Positions 19,078 through 37,721 are shown, counted from the stretch's first letter. The stretch is DNA of 64,000 bases from Deinococcus sp. LM3 (GCF_002017875.1 NZ_MUFV01000001.1:1193501-1257500), one strand, 5' to 3'. Program-made: numbers and translations. Notes: a model not told the origin generated them from the sequence alone.

Positions 19078-19629
19078 ATGAACCGTGATCAGGCGTACGC
19101 GTTGATGCTGGAGCACACTCCGTCCGGGTCGCTGCGGCGGCACATGCTGAACGTCGAGGCCGCCATGCGCGCCTACGCCCGCCATTGGGGCGAGGACGAG
19201 GAACTGTACGCCGTGGCGGGCCTGCTGCACGACTTCGACTACGAGGCCCACCCGGACGAGCATCCCGTCTGGGGCGTGGCGTTCCTGCGTGAGCACACCG
19301 ACACGCCGGCGGAGGTGCTGGACGCGATCATGGGTCACGCGGCCTTCACGGGTACGCCCCGCGAGTCGCGGCTGTCCAGGACGCTGTTCGCGGTGGACGA
19401 ACTGACCGGGCTGGTGCAGGCGGCCGCGCTGGTCCGCCCGGACCGGGACGTGCGGCAGGTGGAACTATCCAGCCTGAAAAAACGCTTTAAAAACCGGGCG
19501 TTCGCGGCGGGTGTCAACCGCGACGAGGTCGAGCAGGGCGCCCGCGAACTGGGCGTGCCGCTCGACGAGCACATGGAGCGGGTGCTGCGCGCCCTTCAGG
19601 ACGCCGCGCCCGAGCCGGCCCCCACCTGA
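19078..19629 (+). CDS. HD-domain phosphohydrolase
   Basis: A 183-residue protein of the HD superfamily. The metal ligands are seen as SLRRHMLNVEAAM (first His), VAGLLHDFDYEAHPDEHP (HD pair) and the later His/Asp in LDAIMGHAAFTG and FAVDELTGL. Many HD proteins of this length act on nucleotides or are called hydrolases only by homology. TAGACT (19067-19072) ends 5 bases before the ATG, so the message is predicted to be leaderless. It follows the HNH gene by about 40 bases but has this promoter of its own. Confidence 0.8.
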   Translation: MNRDQAYALMLEHTPSGSLRRHMLNVEAAMRAYARHWGEDEELYAVAGLLHDFDYEAHPDEHPVWGVAFLREHTDTPAEVLDAIMGHAAFTGTPRESRLSRTLFAVDELTGLVQAAALVRPDRDVRQVELSSLKKRFKNRAFAAGVNRDEVEQGARELGVPLDEHMERVLRALQDAAPEPAPT

Positions 19630-19652
19630 ACGGCACGGGCTAAACCACATGG

Positions 19653-19690
19653 GCAGAGGGGACCGGGGCGTGTGGTCCGGTCCCCTCTGC
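19653..19690. terminator. bidirectional terminator hairpin
   Basis: GCAGAGGGGACCGG (19653-19666) pairs perfectly with CCGGTCCCCTCTGC (19677-19690). It separates the converging HD-protein and response-regulator genes. Confidence 0.75.
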
Positions 19691-19705
19691 TCACGCGGCC
19701 TGCGC

Positions 19706-20158
19706 TTACGGTCCGCGCGGCGGGAAGCGCACGAAGGTCATCCAGAAGGCCTCGAAGGCGCGCATGGCTCCCAGGAAGTTCTCGAAGCCCACGGGTTTGA
19801 CCACGTACCCGCTGGCGTGGCGTTCGTACGAGGCGCGCACGTCGTCGTCCGCCTGACTGGTGGTGAGCATCACGACCGGGATGCTGCGCAGGTCCGGGTC
19901 GGCCTTGATCTCCTCCAGGACTTCCAGGCCGGTCTTGCGGGGCATGTTGATGTCCATCAGGATCACGTCGGGGCGGGGCGCGCCGCTGTGCTCGCCCTCG
20001 CCGCGCAGGAAGCGCATGGCCTCCACGCCGTCACGGGTGACGTGCAGGCGGTTGGGAACGCGGGCGTCCTCGAAGGCCTCGAGGGTCAGCAGGACGTCCG
20101 GCTCGTTGTCCTCGACCAGCAGAATTTCAATGGGATCAGTGATGGGTGTTGGGGTCAT
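19706..20158 (-). CDS. single-domain response regulator (Rcp1-like)
   Basis: A stand-alone receiver domain of 150 residues: IEILLVEDNEPDVLL (acidic pocket), VILMDINMPRK (phospho-acceptor Asp), VVMLTTSQADDD (Thr) and GYVVKPVGF (Lys). The extended beta4-alpha4 region and lack of an output domain are typical of Rcp1-type regulators that partner phytochrome-like or PAS histidine kinases. Its start overlaps the stop of the PAS kinase gene (ATGA), so that kinase is the likely partner. It may pass phosphate to another kinase or dock onto a target protein. Confidence 0.88.
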   Translation of the reverse strand: MTPTPITDPIEILLVEDNEPDVLLTLEAFEDARVPNRLHVTRDGVEAMRFLRGEGEHSGAPRPDVILMDINMPRKTGLEVLEEIKADPDLRSIPVVMLTTSQADDDVRASYERHASGYVVKPVGFENFLGAMRAFEAFWMTFVRFPPRGP

Positions 20159-22419
20159 TGGGAGGGAGCCACGGGCAGCGTCAGGTGGAAGGTACTGCCC
20201 TGTGCCGGGACAGATTCGAGCCAGATGCGGCCGCCGTGGAACTCGACTATTTTACGGCAGATGGCGAGCCCCATGCCGTTGCCGGCGTACTGCTCGCGAC
20301 GGTGCAGCCGCTGGAAGATGTCGAACACCCGCGCGTGGTACTCGGGCGCGATCCCGATCCCGTTGTCCTGTACGGTCACGCGCACGAACTCGCCCTCCAG
20401 GTGTGAGGTCACCTGCACGTGCGCCGCGCGGTCCTCGGCGCGGAATTTCAGGCCGTTGCTGATCAGGTTCGTCAGCAGCTGGATCAGCAGGGACGACTGG
20501 CCCAGCACGTGGTGCGGGGTGTTCCATTCCAGCGTGCCGCCCCCCTGATCCAGCGTGCCGCGCACGTTCTGCCCGGCGTCGCGCAGCAGGTCGTCCAGGG
20601 CGAGGCGCTCGAGCAGTCCCTCCTGGCGGCCCACGCGGGCGAAGCCCAGCAGGTCCTGGATCAGGCTGCGCATCCGCAGCACGGCGTCCTGCATGTAGTG
20701 CAGGTACTGGTCGGCGCGCGGGTCGAGCTGCCCCTGGTAGCGGCGGGCGAGCAGTTCGGTGTAACTGCCGATGGTGCGCAGCGGTTCCTGCAGGTCGTGG
20801 CTGGCGACGTACGCGAACTGCTCGAGGTCCTGGTTGCTGCGTTCGAGGTTCTCGATCAGTTCCCGCAGCTGCGCCTGGGCACGCTCGCGTTCCGTGATGT
20901 CCTGCACCATGACGACCGCGCCGCTGAGCTGCCCGGCCTCGTCGTGGGTGGGCGTGACCACGTACGCGACCGGCACGGCGTGGCCCTGTGCGTGCCACAT
21001 GACGTCCTGCTCGACGCGGCGGGCCTGCCCGTCCTGCAGGGTCTGATGGATGGGGCATTCGTGCAGGTCGTACGTGCGCCCGTCGGCGTGGTGGTGGTGG
21101 ACCAGCTCGTGCTGGGACGCGCCGATCATGCGCTCCACGCTGTAACCCAGCATCCGCGCGGCGGCCGGGTTGGCGAAGGTGGTCACGCCGTCCGGGTTCA
21201 GGCCGAAGATGCCCTCGCCGGCGGCGGTCAGCAGCAGGGTGCTGAACCGGGTCAGGTCGGCCAGCGCCACGGTACGTTCCTGCACGCGGCGCTCTAGGTC
21301 GGCGTTCAGGTCGATCAGCGCCTGCTGCGCGTCACGCACGGCGCTCATGTCGGTGTGGATGCCCACCCACTCGCGGATCGCGCCGTGTTCGTCCCGGACG
21401 GGCACGGCGCGGGCCTGCATGGGTACGTACGTGCCGTCGGCGCGGCGCAGGCGGTGCTCGGTCAGGTAGGGCTGCTCGGTCTGCACGGCCCGGTGCCAGT
21501 CGCGCAGGGTGCTGGCGCGGTCGTCCGGATGCACGGCGTTCAACCAGCCGGCCCCGCCGTACTCGCCGGGCGTCTGCCCGGTAAAGGCCTCCCAGCCGGG
21601 TTGCGGGGGCGGGAAGTGCCCGTCCGGGTAGGTGTCCCACACGATCTGCGAGGTCGCCTCGATCAGCGACCGGAAACGCTGCTCGCTGCGCTGCATCTCG
21701 CGTTGCAGCACGTACCGGTCCGTGACGTCCGCGAAGACGGTGGTGACCTGCTTGGGTTCGTCCGTGCCGGCCACGAGCCGCGGAATGGCCGTCACCTGCA
21801 ACCAGCGCCACGTCCCGCTGGGCGGGTGGAAGATGCCCATCGGCACGTCCCGCACGACCTGACGGGTCCGCAGCGCCATGTAGGACGGGTGGGTATCGCC
21901 GGGAAAGGGACGGCCGTCCGGGTGGATGGCCTGCCAGCGCGGGTCCAGCGAGTCCCGTCCGGTCAGCTGCTCGGCGCTCAGGCCCAGGATGTCCGGGGCG
22001 GCGCTGTTCACCAGCAGGATGCGGCTGTCCGGGGACTGCACGGTCAGGCCCAGGTGCAGGCCGTCCATGAGTTCCAGCGCCACCTCCAGCGGGTCACGGG
22101 CGACGTGCAGGTGCAGCAGCACCCCGCCGCCCGACGGGGCGACCGTCACCAGGCCCGGCGCGGCGGTATCCACGACCTTCGCGGTGACCCGCGTGGTCTG
22201 TCCCGCCTGGGCTGCCCGCACCGCCTGACGTAACTGCGCGGCGCTGTCCTCGCTGAACAGCGCGCTCCAGTTCTCGCGGCCCTGTAACCGGTCCAGGCGG
22301 TCGGCGGCGGCGGCGTTCAGCGTCCAGTCGCCGTCCGGGCCGAGCCACGCGACCGGGTCGGGCAGCGCGGCCAGTAGCGCGCCGGCGTCCGCTCCGGCCA
22401 CGGCGGGAAAGTCGTTCAT
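20155..22419 (-). CDS. multi-PAS sensor histidine kinase, cytoplasmic
   Basis: A 754-residue kinase with no membrane segment. About four PAS-like domains are visible, starting with LLAALPDPVAWLGPDGDW, LMDGLHLGLTVQSPDSRIL, IEATSQIVWDTYPDGHF (with a PAC tail REWVGIHTDMS) and LLTAAGEGIFGLNPDG. They are followed by a coiled linker, the H-box FAYVASHDLQEPLRTIGSY of the phytochrome-type HisKA class, and a HATPase with N, G1 and G2 boxes (NLISNGLKFR, QDNGIGIAPEY, GNGMGLAICRKIVEFHGG). The signal is unknown; cofactor binding by a PAS domain cannot be excluded. It lies 8 bases after an OmpR-type regulator and overlaps the Rcp1-like regulator. Confidence 0.9.
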   Translation of the reverse strand: MNDFPAVAGADAGALLAALPDPVAWLGPDGDWTLNAAAADRLDRLQGRENWSALFSEDSAAQLRQAVRAAQAGQTTRVTAKVVDTAAPGLVTVAPSGGGVLLHLHVARDPLEVALELMDGLHLGLTVQSPDSRILLVNSAAPDILGLSAEQLTGRDSLDPRWQAIHPDGRPFPGDTHPSYMALRTRQVVRDVPMGIFHPPSGTWRWLQVTAIPRLVAGTDEPKQVTTVFADVTDRYVLQREMQRSEQRFRSLIEATSQIVWDTYPDGHFPPPQPGWEAFTGQTPGEYGGAGWLNAVHPDDRASTLRDWHRAVQTEQPYLTEHRLRRADGTYVPMQARAVPVRDEHGAIREWVGIHTDMSAVRDAQQALIDLNADLERRVQERTVALADLTRFSTLLLTAAGEGIFGLNPDGVTTFANPAAARMLGYSVERMIGASQHELVHHHHADGRTYDLHECPIHQTLQDGQARRVEQDVMWHAQGHAVPVAYVVTPTHDEAGQLSGAVVMVQDITERERAQAQLRELIENLERSNQDLEQFAYVASHDLQEPLRTIGSYTELLARRYQGQLDPRADQYLHYMQDAVLRMRSLIQDLLGFARVGRQEGLLERLALDDLLRDAGQNVRGTLDQGGGTLEWNTPHHVLGQSSLLIQLLTNLISNGLKFRAEDRAAHVQVTSHLEGEFVRVTVQDNGIGIAPEYHARVFDIFQRLHRREQYAGNGMGLAICRKIVEFHGGRIWLESVPAQGSTFHLTLPVAPSQ

Positions 22420-22427
22420 GCGGCCGG

Positions 22428-23093
<666 letters not shown>

Positions 23094-23360
23094 GCACAGG
23101 ATGATACCCCTTCATGAAGACCGGCGACGCTGAGCCTCCCTTCACGCTGTCGCCCCGACGCACAGTCCTGGCCCGCGCCCCCGCCCCGGCCGGTGGGGGC
23201 CGCGCAGACAGTGTGGTACGGTGAAGCTACCGCGCTCTGACCCTGCCCTGACGAGGGGGCCCGAGCGACACAACCGCATGACCCGCACTCAGGCCGCATT
23301 CCAGGCCCCGCCGTCTCACACAACCCGCCCGCGTCACCGCGACAGGCACCCGGAGTTTCC

Positions 23361-25037
<1,677 letters not shown>

Positions 25038-25217
25038 ACGCCCACTTTCCCCGGCGGCCCCTGTCAACCGGCGGGGGCCGTCTGGTTGCGGGCGGCCTCT
25101 GCTGAAGGCCGGGCCTGTCCGGTGTGGTGGGCGGGGGAAACGGGCGCGCGGAGTGGTCCGGGTGCAAGTCGGGGTTCGCCTACGTTCCTTCCGGCGGGCC
25201 GTGCGATAATCACTGCC

Positions 25218-25819
<602 letters not shown>

Positions 25820-25823
<4 letters not shown>

Positions 25824-27028
25824 CGAAGAACGGTGGGGACCGCTGCTCGTTCTGCGGGCGTCAGCATCCGCAGATCGCGCAGCTGATCGAGGCTCCGGGC
25901 CGCGCGGCGTTCATCTGTAACGAGTGCACGGAGCGGGCGCATGAGCTGGTCAAGCAGAACAAGAAGGCGGGCGCGGAGTTCAGTCTGGAGGAACTGCCGA
26001 CGCCCCGCGAGATCAAGGCGTACCTCGACGAGTTCGTGATCGGGCAGGACGAGGCGAAGAAGGCGCTGGCGGTGGCGGTCGTGAGTCATTACCAGCGGCT
26101 GGCGCACCCGGACGTGAACCTGCAGAAGAGCAACATCCTGCTGATCGGGCCGACCGGGACCGGCAAGACGCTGCTGGCGGCCAGTCTCGCGGAGATGCTG
26201 GAGGTGCCGTTCGCGATTGCCGACGCGACCACCCTGACCGAGGCCGGGTACGTGGGCGACGATGTGGAGAACGTGATCGTGCGTCTGTTGCAGGCGGCCG
26301 AGTACGACGTGGCGGCCGCCGAGCGCGGGATCATCTACATCGACGAGATCGACAAGATCGCCCGCAAGTCCGAGGGCACCAGCATCACGCGCGACGTGTC
26401 CGGTGAGGGCGTGCAGCAGGCGCTGCTGAAGATCATCGAGGGGACGGTCGCGCAGGTGCCGCCGCAGGGTGGCCGTAAGCACCCGCAGCAGGAGCTGGTG
26501 CAGGTGAACACGAAGAACATCCTGTTCATCGTGGGCGGCGCCTTCGACGGGATCGCGGACATCGGCCGCAGCCGCACGAACGTGCGCGCGGTCGGCTTCG
26601 GGGCCGAGCACAAGGGTGACGAGAAGGCCGAGCTGCGCTTCCTGCCGGAGGATCTCGTGAAGTTCGGTCTGATTCCGGAGTTCGTGGGTCGCCTGCCGCT
26701 GGTGGTGCAGCTTCAGGATCTGGACGAGGAGGCGCTGGTGCGGATCCTGACCGAGCCGCAGGGCGCGATCGTGTCGCAGTACCAGGCGCTGTTCGGGTTC
26801 CAGAACGTGGACCTGAGCTTCACGGACGAGGCGCTGCGGGAAGTGGCGCGCCGCGCGCGGGAACGCAAGACCGGCGCGCGTGGGCTGCGGGCGGTACTCG
26901 AGAAGGCCATGACGGACCTGCTGTTCGAGCTGCCGGTGGAGAACCTGAAGGAGTTGCGCTTCGACGCGGATCATATCGACGCGCCGATGGGCCTGCTTGA
27001 GTCTAAGGGACTCAAGAAGTCTGCCTAA
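25820..27028 (+). CDS. clpX: ATP-dependent Clp protease ATP-binding subunit ClpX
   Basis: A AAA+ unfoldase of 402 residues. The N-terminal zinc-binding domain shows CSFCGRQ...FICNECTE. Walker A is [11 protein letters not shown], Walker [14 protein letters not shown], the pore loop GYVGDDVEN, and the sensor region PEFVGRLP with [17 protein letters not shown] loops contacting ClpP are in the expected central part. Directly downstream of and overlapping clpP, the usual bacterial operon. It is followed by a 138-base gap before lon. Confidence 0.97.
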
Positions 27029-27166
27029 ACGCAACAGGCATTACAGCGAGCCCCCGCCCGCGTCCCTACACTTCTGGGACACCGTGCGGGGGTGTCGGCT
27101 TTCGGCCCCCCCGCGTTACACTCAAGTATTCCCGCGCCCACCCCGGCGCGGCCGCAAGGAGCAAGC

Positions 27167-29599
<2,433 letters not shown>

Positions 29600-29615
29600 G
29601 CCTCCCCTGCCACCA

Positions 29616-29652
29616 TGAAGCGTCCCCCCAGCTGGTCTGGGGGGACGCTTCA
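29616..29652. terminator. bidirectional terminator between lon and pilT
   Basis: A perfect 16-bp stem from 29616-29631 to 29637-29652 (arms beginning TGAAGCGTCCCCCC) with a 5-base loop. It lies between converging genes; there is no long T-run. Confidence 0.8.
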
Positions 29653-29664
29653 CGTTGGAGCGGA

Positions 29665-30927
29665 TCAGCGGCGGCCGTAGCCTCCGCCTCCGCCGGTCTC
29701 GGGGGTGCCGGTGGTGGCGGCGCCCCGCCCCACACCGGCGTCGCTGCGGCCCGCGTACCCGCCGGCAGCGGGCGCCGCAGCAGGTGCGAAGCCCGCCACG
29801 GGCGCGCTGCCGTACCCGGCGGGCGCGGCGGCGCTGCCTCCGGCCGTGCCGACCGTGGGGTCGTTGGCGAGGCGGGCGAATTCCTTGCTGTCCACGGAGC
29901 GTTCCACGCCCACGTCGAAGGAGATCACGCGGCGGCGGTACAGGTTCGCCAGGAAGGCGTCCATGGTGACCATGCCCTCGCGCGCGCCGGTCTGCATGAC
30001 GCTGGTGATCTGGTAGGTCTTGCCCTCGCGGATCAGGGCGCGCACGGCGGGGTTGGCGATCAGCAGTTCGTACGCCAGGATGCGGCCCTGGCCGTCCAGG
30101 CGGGGCAGCAGCTGCTGGGTCATGACCGCCACGAGGTTGTTGGCGAGCTGCACGCGGATCTGCTCCTGCTGCTCTTCGGGGAACACGTCCACGATACGGT
30201 CGATGGATTCCGGGGCGGAGTTGGTGTGCAGGGTGCCCATCACGAGGTGCCCGGTCTCGGCGGCGGTCACGGCGGCCTTGATGGTCTCGTAGTCGCGCAT
30301 TTCGCCGACCAGGATCACGTCGGGCGCCTGGCGCAGCACGGCGCGCAGGGCGTCGTTGAAGCTCATGGTGTCCGCGCCGACCTCACGCTGGTTGATGATG
30401 CACTGCTTGTGCGTGTGCATGAACTCGATGGGGTCCTCGATGGTCATGATGTGCAGGTTCTTGGTGGTGTTGATGTAGTCGATCATGGCGGCCAGCGTGG
30501 TGGACTTCCCCGAGCCGGTCGGGCCGGTCACGAGCACCAGGCCGCGCGGCGCGTTGGCGATGTCGATGACGTTCTGCGGGAGGCCCATCTCCTGGGCGCT
30601 CTTGATCTTGGTGGGGATCAGTCGCAGCACGCCGCCCACGTTGCCGCGCTGCATGAAGGCGTTCACGCGGAAGCGGGCCTTCTCGCCCAGCGCGAACGAG
30701 AAGTCCAGTTCGCGGCGTTCCTCGAAGGTGCGCTGCTGCTTCTCGTTCATCATGGAGTACATCAGTTTGCGGGTCTCGGTGGCGGCCAGTTCCGTGAAGC
30801 CCTGCGAGTCGTACACGCCCTGCAACTTGAACTTCGGCGGCAGTCCGACGGTCAGGATCACGTCGGACGCGCCCTTCTCGGCGGCGAAACGCAGGATGTC
30901 GGTGATGTCGGCGGCGGGCTGGGTCAT
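29665..30927 (-). CDS. pilT: type IV pilus retraction ATPase PilT
   Basis: A hexameric secretion-type ATPase that depolymerises pili for twitching motility and DNA uptake. Walker A is GPTGSGKSTTLAAMIDYIN, the Asp box MTIEDPIEF, Walker B VGEMRDYETI, the His box GHLVMGTLHTN, and the PilT-specific AVRALIREGK. The C-terminal 65 residues are an unusual Gly/Ala/Pro-rich tail (ending GGGGGYGRR) beyond the normal family length, perhaps disordered. It follows pilB with a 55-base gap on the same strand. Confidence 0.95.
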   Translation of the reverse strand: MTQPAADITDILRFAAEKGASDVILTVGLPPKFKLQGVYDSQGFTELAATETRKLMYSMMNEKQQRTFEERRELDFSFALGEKARFRVNAFMQRGNVGGVLRLIPTKIKSAQEMGLPQNVIDIANAPRGLVLVTGPTGSGKSTTLAAMIDYINTTKNLHIMTIEDPIEFMHTHKQCIINQREVGADTMSFNDALRAVLRQAPDVILVGEMRDYETIKAAVTAAETGHLVMGTLHTNSAPESIDRIVDVFPEEQQEQIRVQLANNLVAVMTQQLLPRLDGQGRILAYELLIANPAVRALIREGKTYQITSVMQTGAREGMVTMDAFLANLYRRRVISFDVGVERSVDSKEFARLANDPTVGTAGGSAAAPAGYGSAPVAGFAPAAAPAAGGYAGRSDAGVGRGAATTGTPETGGGGGYGRR

Positions 30928-30982
30928 GGGGGTACCTCGGGGGAAACGTGGGGCGAAAGAGCGGGGGCGCGCGGGCAGGAGC

Positions 30983-33661
<2,679 letters not shown>

Positions 33662-33786
33662 GTTGTGTCTCCTTAGTTCAGGCCCGGCCGGGCCGCGCGG
33701 CGTGAGGGAAAGTGCAGATGGTGGGAAGATGAGGAAGGGAAACGTGGGCCGCGTGCAGGCCGGGCGGGTCAGGGGGTGCCGTCATG

Positions 33787-34293
33787 TCAGTGGTTCCAGT
33801 CGTGTCCGTACCGTTTCAGGACGGCACGTTCCAGGCGGCGGGCCACGCGGGTATGCGGGAGGGCGTTGGTGGCCAGGGGACGCACCAGGATGGTATGCAT
33901 GCCGCTCAGGTTGCCGCCCAGCACGTCCGTGAACAGTTGATCACCGACCATGCCCACCTGATGCGGCGGGAGGTGCAGTTCGCTCAGGGCGCGGCGGAAG
34001 GCGCGGGGGTTGGGTTTCCCGGCCAGTCCGACACCCTGGAATTCCAGTTTGTCCAGCCAGAACGCCGCGCGCCGCCCGGTGGCGTTGCTCAGCAGGTACA
34101 GGCCCACGCCCGCAATCTTCAGGTCCCGGACCCAGGCCAGGGTGCTGGCCACGCCCACCGGGTCGTAACTGCCGTAGGGCACCAGGGTGTTGTCCAGGTC
34201 CAGCAGCAGGCCGTGCAGGCCCCGGTCGGCCAGGAATTCCGGTGTCAGGTGCGTGACGTGGTCGATCACGTCGCGGGGGCGCAGCAGACTCAC
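33787..34293 (-). CDS. YqeG-family HAD phosphatase
   Basis: A 168-residue HAD IIIA phosphatase with the nucleophile motif GLLLDLDNTLVPYG, the second motif LLSNATG, the Lys in GKPNPRAF and the acidic motif VGMVGDQLFTDVLGGN. This matches the YqeG family, related to phosphatidylglycerophosphate phosphatases, so a role in phospholipid synthesis is possible. The start is the GTG at 34293, whose GTGA overlaps the stop of pgeF. Confidence 0.82.
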   Translation of the reverse strand: MSLLRPRDVIDHVTHLTPEFLADRGLHGLLLDLDNTLVPYGSYDPVGVASTLAWVRDLKIAGVGLYLLSNATGRRAAFWLDKLEFQGVGLAGKPNPRAFRRALSELHLPPHQVGMVGDQLFTDVLGGNLSGMHTILVRPLATNALPHTRVARRLERAVLKRYGHDWNH

Positions 34294-35081
34294 GCCTGCC
34301 CCCGCGCCGGCGTGTCGCCCAGGGCGCGCTGGCCGATCACGGCCCACATGCGCCCGGTGCGGCCCGCGTCGCGGCGGTACGAGTAGAAGTCGGCCTCGGT
34401 CGAGCAGCGGCCACTCACCCACACCTGCGCGTCCGGCACGCCCGCCTCCCGCAGCACCGCGCGGTTCGCTCCGGCCAGATCCAGATGCCAGGCGGGATCG
34501 CCGCGCAGTTCGTCCTCGTCGGCTCCCACGAACGCGCCCAGGCCGTCCTGCGCGAAGGCCAGCGCGACCTCCTCGCCCACCGGGTACGCGGCGGCGCGGA
34601 TGCCGGGGCCGACAGCGGCCAGGATGTGGGCCGGGTCGGCGCCCAGGTCGGTCATGGCCTCCACGGTGCGGGCGGCCACGCGACCCAGCGTGCCCTTCCA
34701 GCCGGCGTGCGCGGCGCCGATCACGCCGGCGTGCGGGTCGTGCAGCAGCAGCGGGTAGCAGTCGGCGGTGCCGATGGCCAGCAGCACCCCGGCGTCGGCG
34801 GTGACCAGGGCGTCCCCGGTCCAGTGGCCGCCGCTGCGGGCGTGCACGACGTCGGTGCCGTGCACCTGGGTCAGGCGGGCCACCTGGGCGGGCGTGAAGC
34901 CCAGCGCCGCACACAGCCGCTGGCGGTTTTCCTGCACGTGCGCGGGGTCGTCTTCACGGTCGTCGAGGTTCAGCCCACCGTAGGGACCGGTGGACACGCC
35001 ACCAGCACGCGTCGTGAAGGCGTGCGGCGCAGTGAGGTGCGGCGCGCGGATCAGCATCAGGCGTTCAGTATGCAGGGTCAT
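34290..35081 (-). CDS. pgeF: peptidoglycan editing factor PgeF (YfiH / multicopper polyphenol oxidase-like)
   Basis: A 263-residue YfiH-fold enzyme with the metal and catalytic residues in LTQVHGTDVV, GTADCYPLLL and GAAHAGWKG. E. coli YfiH removes wrongly incorporated L-Ser from peptidoglycan precursors; laccase activity has been reported for some homologues. GGTGAGAG precedes the ATG at 35081. It is divergent from fabI, and its stop overlaps the YqeG-type gene. Confidence 0.85.
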   Translation of the reverse strand: MTLHTERLMLIRAPHLTAPHAFTTRAGGVSTGPYGGLNLDDREDDPAHVQENRQRLCAALGFTPAQVARLTQVHGTDVVHARSGGHWTGDALVTADAGVLLAIGTADCYPLLLHDPHAGVIGAAHAGWKGTLGRVAARTVEAMTDLGADPAHILAAVGPGIRAAAYPVGEEVALAFAQDGLGAFVGADEDELRGDPAWHLDLAGANRAVLREAGVPDAQVWVSGRCSTEADFYSYRRDAGRTGRMWAVIGQRALGDTPARGQA

Positions 35082-35140
35082 CTCTCACCGGATTCTGACG
35101 CGTCAAGTCCCACACCGGGGGATGCGGCCTTCATGCAGTG

Positions 35141-35179
35141 AACGCCCCCGCCTGCGCCCGGCCCGGACGGGGGCGTTTT
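35141..35179 (+). terminator. terminator-like hairpin upstream of fabI
   Basis: AACGCCCCCG (35141-35150) pairs with CGGGGGCGTT (35168-35177) and is followed by TT. On the plus strand it looks like an intrinsic terminator, yet it lies between divergent genes. It may end an antisense or short leader transcript. Confidence 0.5.
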
Positions 35180-35225
35180 GCACCGGCTTCAGCGGGCACG
35201 CGCGCAGGTTGCTAGAGTCCCCCCC

Positions 35226-36014
35226 ATGAGTGTCAGCATTGACTTGAGCGGCAAGACGGCCCTGGTGATGGGCGTGGCGAACGCACGTAGCCTCGGCTGG
35301 GCCATCGCGCAGCAGCTTCTGGCGGCCGGGTGCCGGGTGGGTTTCTCGTACCAGGGCGAACGCCTGAAAGGTGAACTGGACAAACTGCTGGCCGGACACG
35401 AGAACGTCTGGACCCAGCAGGCCGACGCCACCAGCGAGGACGACCTGGGCGCCCTGTTCGGCCGTGTGAAAGACGAATTCGGCGGGCTGGACTACCTCGT
35501 GCACTCCATCGCGTTCGCGCCGCGCGCCGCCATGGACGGCCGGTTCCTGGACACCACCGAAGCCGACTGGAACACCGCCCTGAACGTCAGCGCGTACACG
35601 CTGGTCTCCACCTGCCGGCACGCCGAGAGCCTGCTGCGCCCCGGCGGCAGCGTGATCAGCCTCACCTACCACGCCTCGCAGAAAGTCGTGCCCAAGTACA
35701 ACGTGATGGGCGTGGCCAAGGCCGCGCTGGAAGCCACCACCCGCTACCTCGCCAGCGAGATGGGCGCCGCCGGCGTGCGCGTGAACACCATCAGCGCCGG
35801 CCCCATGCGGACCATCGCGGCCCGCTCCATCCCCGGCTTCGGGACCATGTACGAGAAAGCCGCCGAGGCCGCCCCGCTGGGCCGCAACGCCACGCCCGAC
35901 GAGGTCGGCAAGCTCGCGCTGTTCCTGCTTTCCGACCTGGGCAGCGGCATGACCGGCCAGACCGTGTACGTGGACGCGGGCTCCAGCATCATGGCCATGA
36001 AGATCGAGAGCTGA
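35226..36014 (+). CDS. fabI: enoyl-[acyl-carrier-protein] reductase (NADH)
   Basis: Catalyses the last reduction of the fatty-acid elongation cycle. A short-chain dehydrogenase of 262 residues with the FabI-specific cofactor motif GVANARSLGWAIA, the catalytic YNVMGVAKAAL (Y-x6-K) and the substrate-loop AGPMRTIAARSIPGF. TAGAGT (35213-35218) lies 7 bases before the ATG at 35226, so the mRNA is predicted to be leaderless. It is transcribed divergently from pgeF. Confidence 0.95.
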   Translation: MSVSIDLSGKTALVMGVANARSLGWAIAQQLLAAGCRVGFSYQGERLKGELDKLLAGHENVWTQQADATSEDDLGALFGRVKDEFGGLDYLVHSIAFAPRAAMDGRFLDTTEADWNTALNVSAYTLVSTCRHAESLLRPGGSVISLTYHASQKVVPKYNVMGVAKAALEATTRYLASEMGAAGVRVNTISAGPMRTIAARSIPGFGTMYEKAAEAAPLGRNATPDEVGKLALFLLSDLGSGMTGQTVYVDAGSSIMAMKIES

Positions 36015-36084
36015 ACCGGGAGAGCTGAACTGGGAGGGCAGAAGCGGGGCCGGGCTCTGCGCGCCCTGCCTTATCCTGGGCGGC

Positions 36085-36491
36085 ATGACCCTCACCCCGA
36101 ACGCCCTGCTGCTGCTGAACGCGCAGCGTCACGACCTGGAGGACCGCAGCGACGAGCGGGCGCTGGCGCGCGACTGGGCGCACCACGTGGATGAGGCCCG
36201 CGCGGCCGGGTGGCTGGTGGCGTTCGTGCAGTGGGACGCGCCGCGCGGCGCGGACTGGGAGACCTTCTCGAAGGCCTGGACGCTGCACCCGGACTTCCGG
36301 GCCGAGCAGGGCGACGTGCTGGTCCGCGCGGGCCGCCCGGACGCCTTCGAGGGATCGGAACTGGCCGCGCAGCTGCACGGGCGCGCCGTGCGGACCCTGC
36401 ACGTGCTGGCGCTGCCGGGCACGCCGGAACTCGCGGCGACCCTGGCGTCCGCGCAGGCGGAGGGCTTCGCGGTGTCGGACCTGGTGCCGGC

Positions 36492-36495
<4 letters not shown>
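36085..36495 (+). CDS. isochorismatase-fold protein with degenerate catalytic triad
   Basis: A short protein of 136 residues whose pattern follows the cysteine-hydrolase/isochorismatase fold: NALLLLNAQRHDLE (first strand), VAFVQWDAPRG, GDVLVRAGRPDAFEGSEL and the final helix LAATLASAQAEGF. In active enzymes the first strand ends in a catalytic Asp, the third segment has a Lys and the last helix starts with Cys. Here they are Asn, apparently Arg, and no Cys, so it is probably inactive, perhaps a binding or structural protein. TATCCT (36072-36077) ends 7 bases before the ATG. The stop overlaps the M42 peptidase start (GTGA). Confidence 0.6.
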
Positions 36496-37522
<1,027 letters not shown>

Positions 37523-37526
<4 letters not shown>

Positions 37527-37663
37527 TACGGACTCCGATTGAATGGGCTTTGCAGCCCATTCAATCCGAGCGGATGCGAGTGGGAGAGAAACGGGTTCCG
37601 GACGTGGAGCTGGCAATCCGGTGAAGTTCCGGATTGTCAGCGAAACAAACGGAATCCGTATGA
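37523..37663 (+). repeat. 141-bp interspersed repeat with terminal inverted repeats, copy 1
   Basis: Ends ATACGGACTCCGATTG and CAAACGGAATCCGTAT are inverted repeats (14 of 16 positions). The interior holds the hairpin GAATGGGCT-TTGC-AGCCCATTC (37541-37562). A second copy lies inverted at 63057-63197 and is identical outside the hairpin. The size and ends suggest a non-autonomous mobile element (MITE-like); no coding region or clear target duplication was seen. Confidence 0.85.
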
Positions 37664-37721
37664 TGACGGGCGGCAGGCGGCCGGGCCGGGTCGTTGCACC
37701 GGGTCAAAGGGACTGAAAAGA

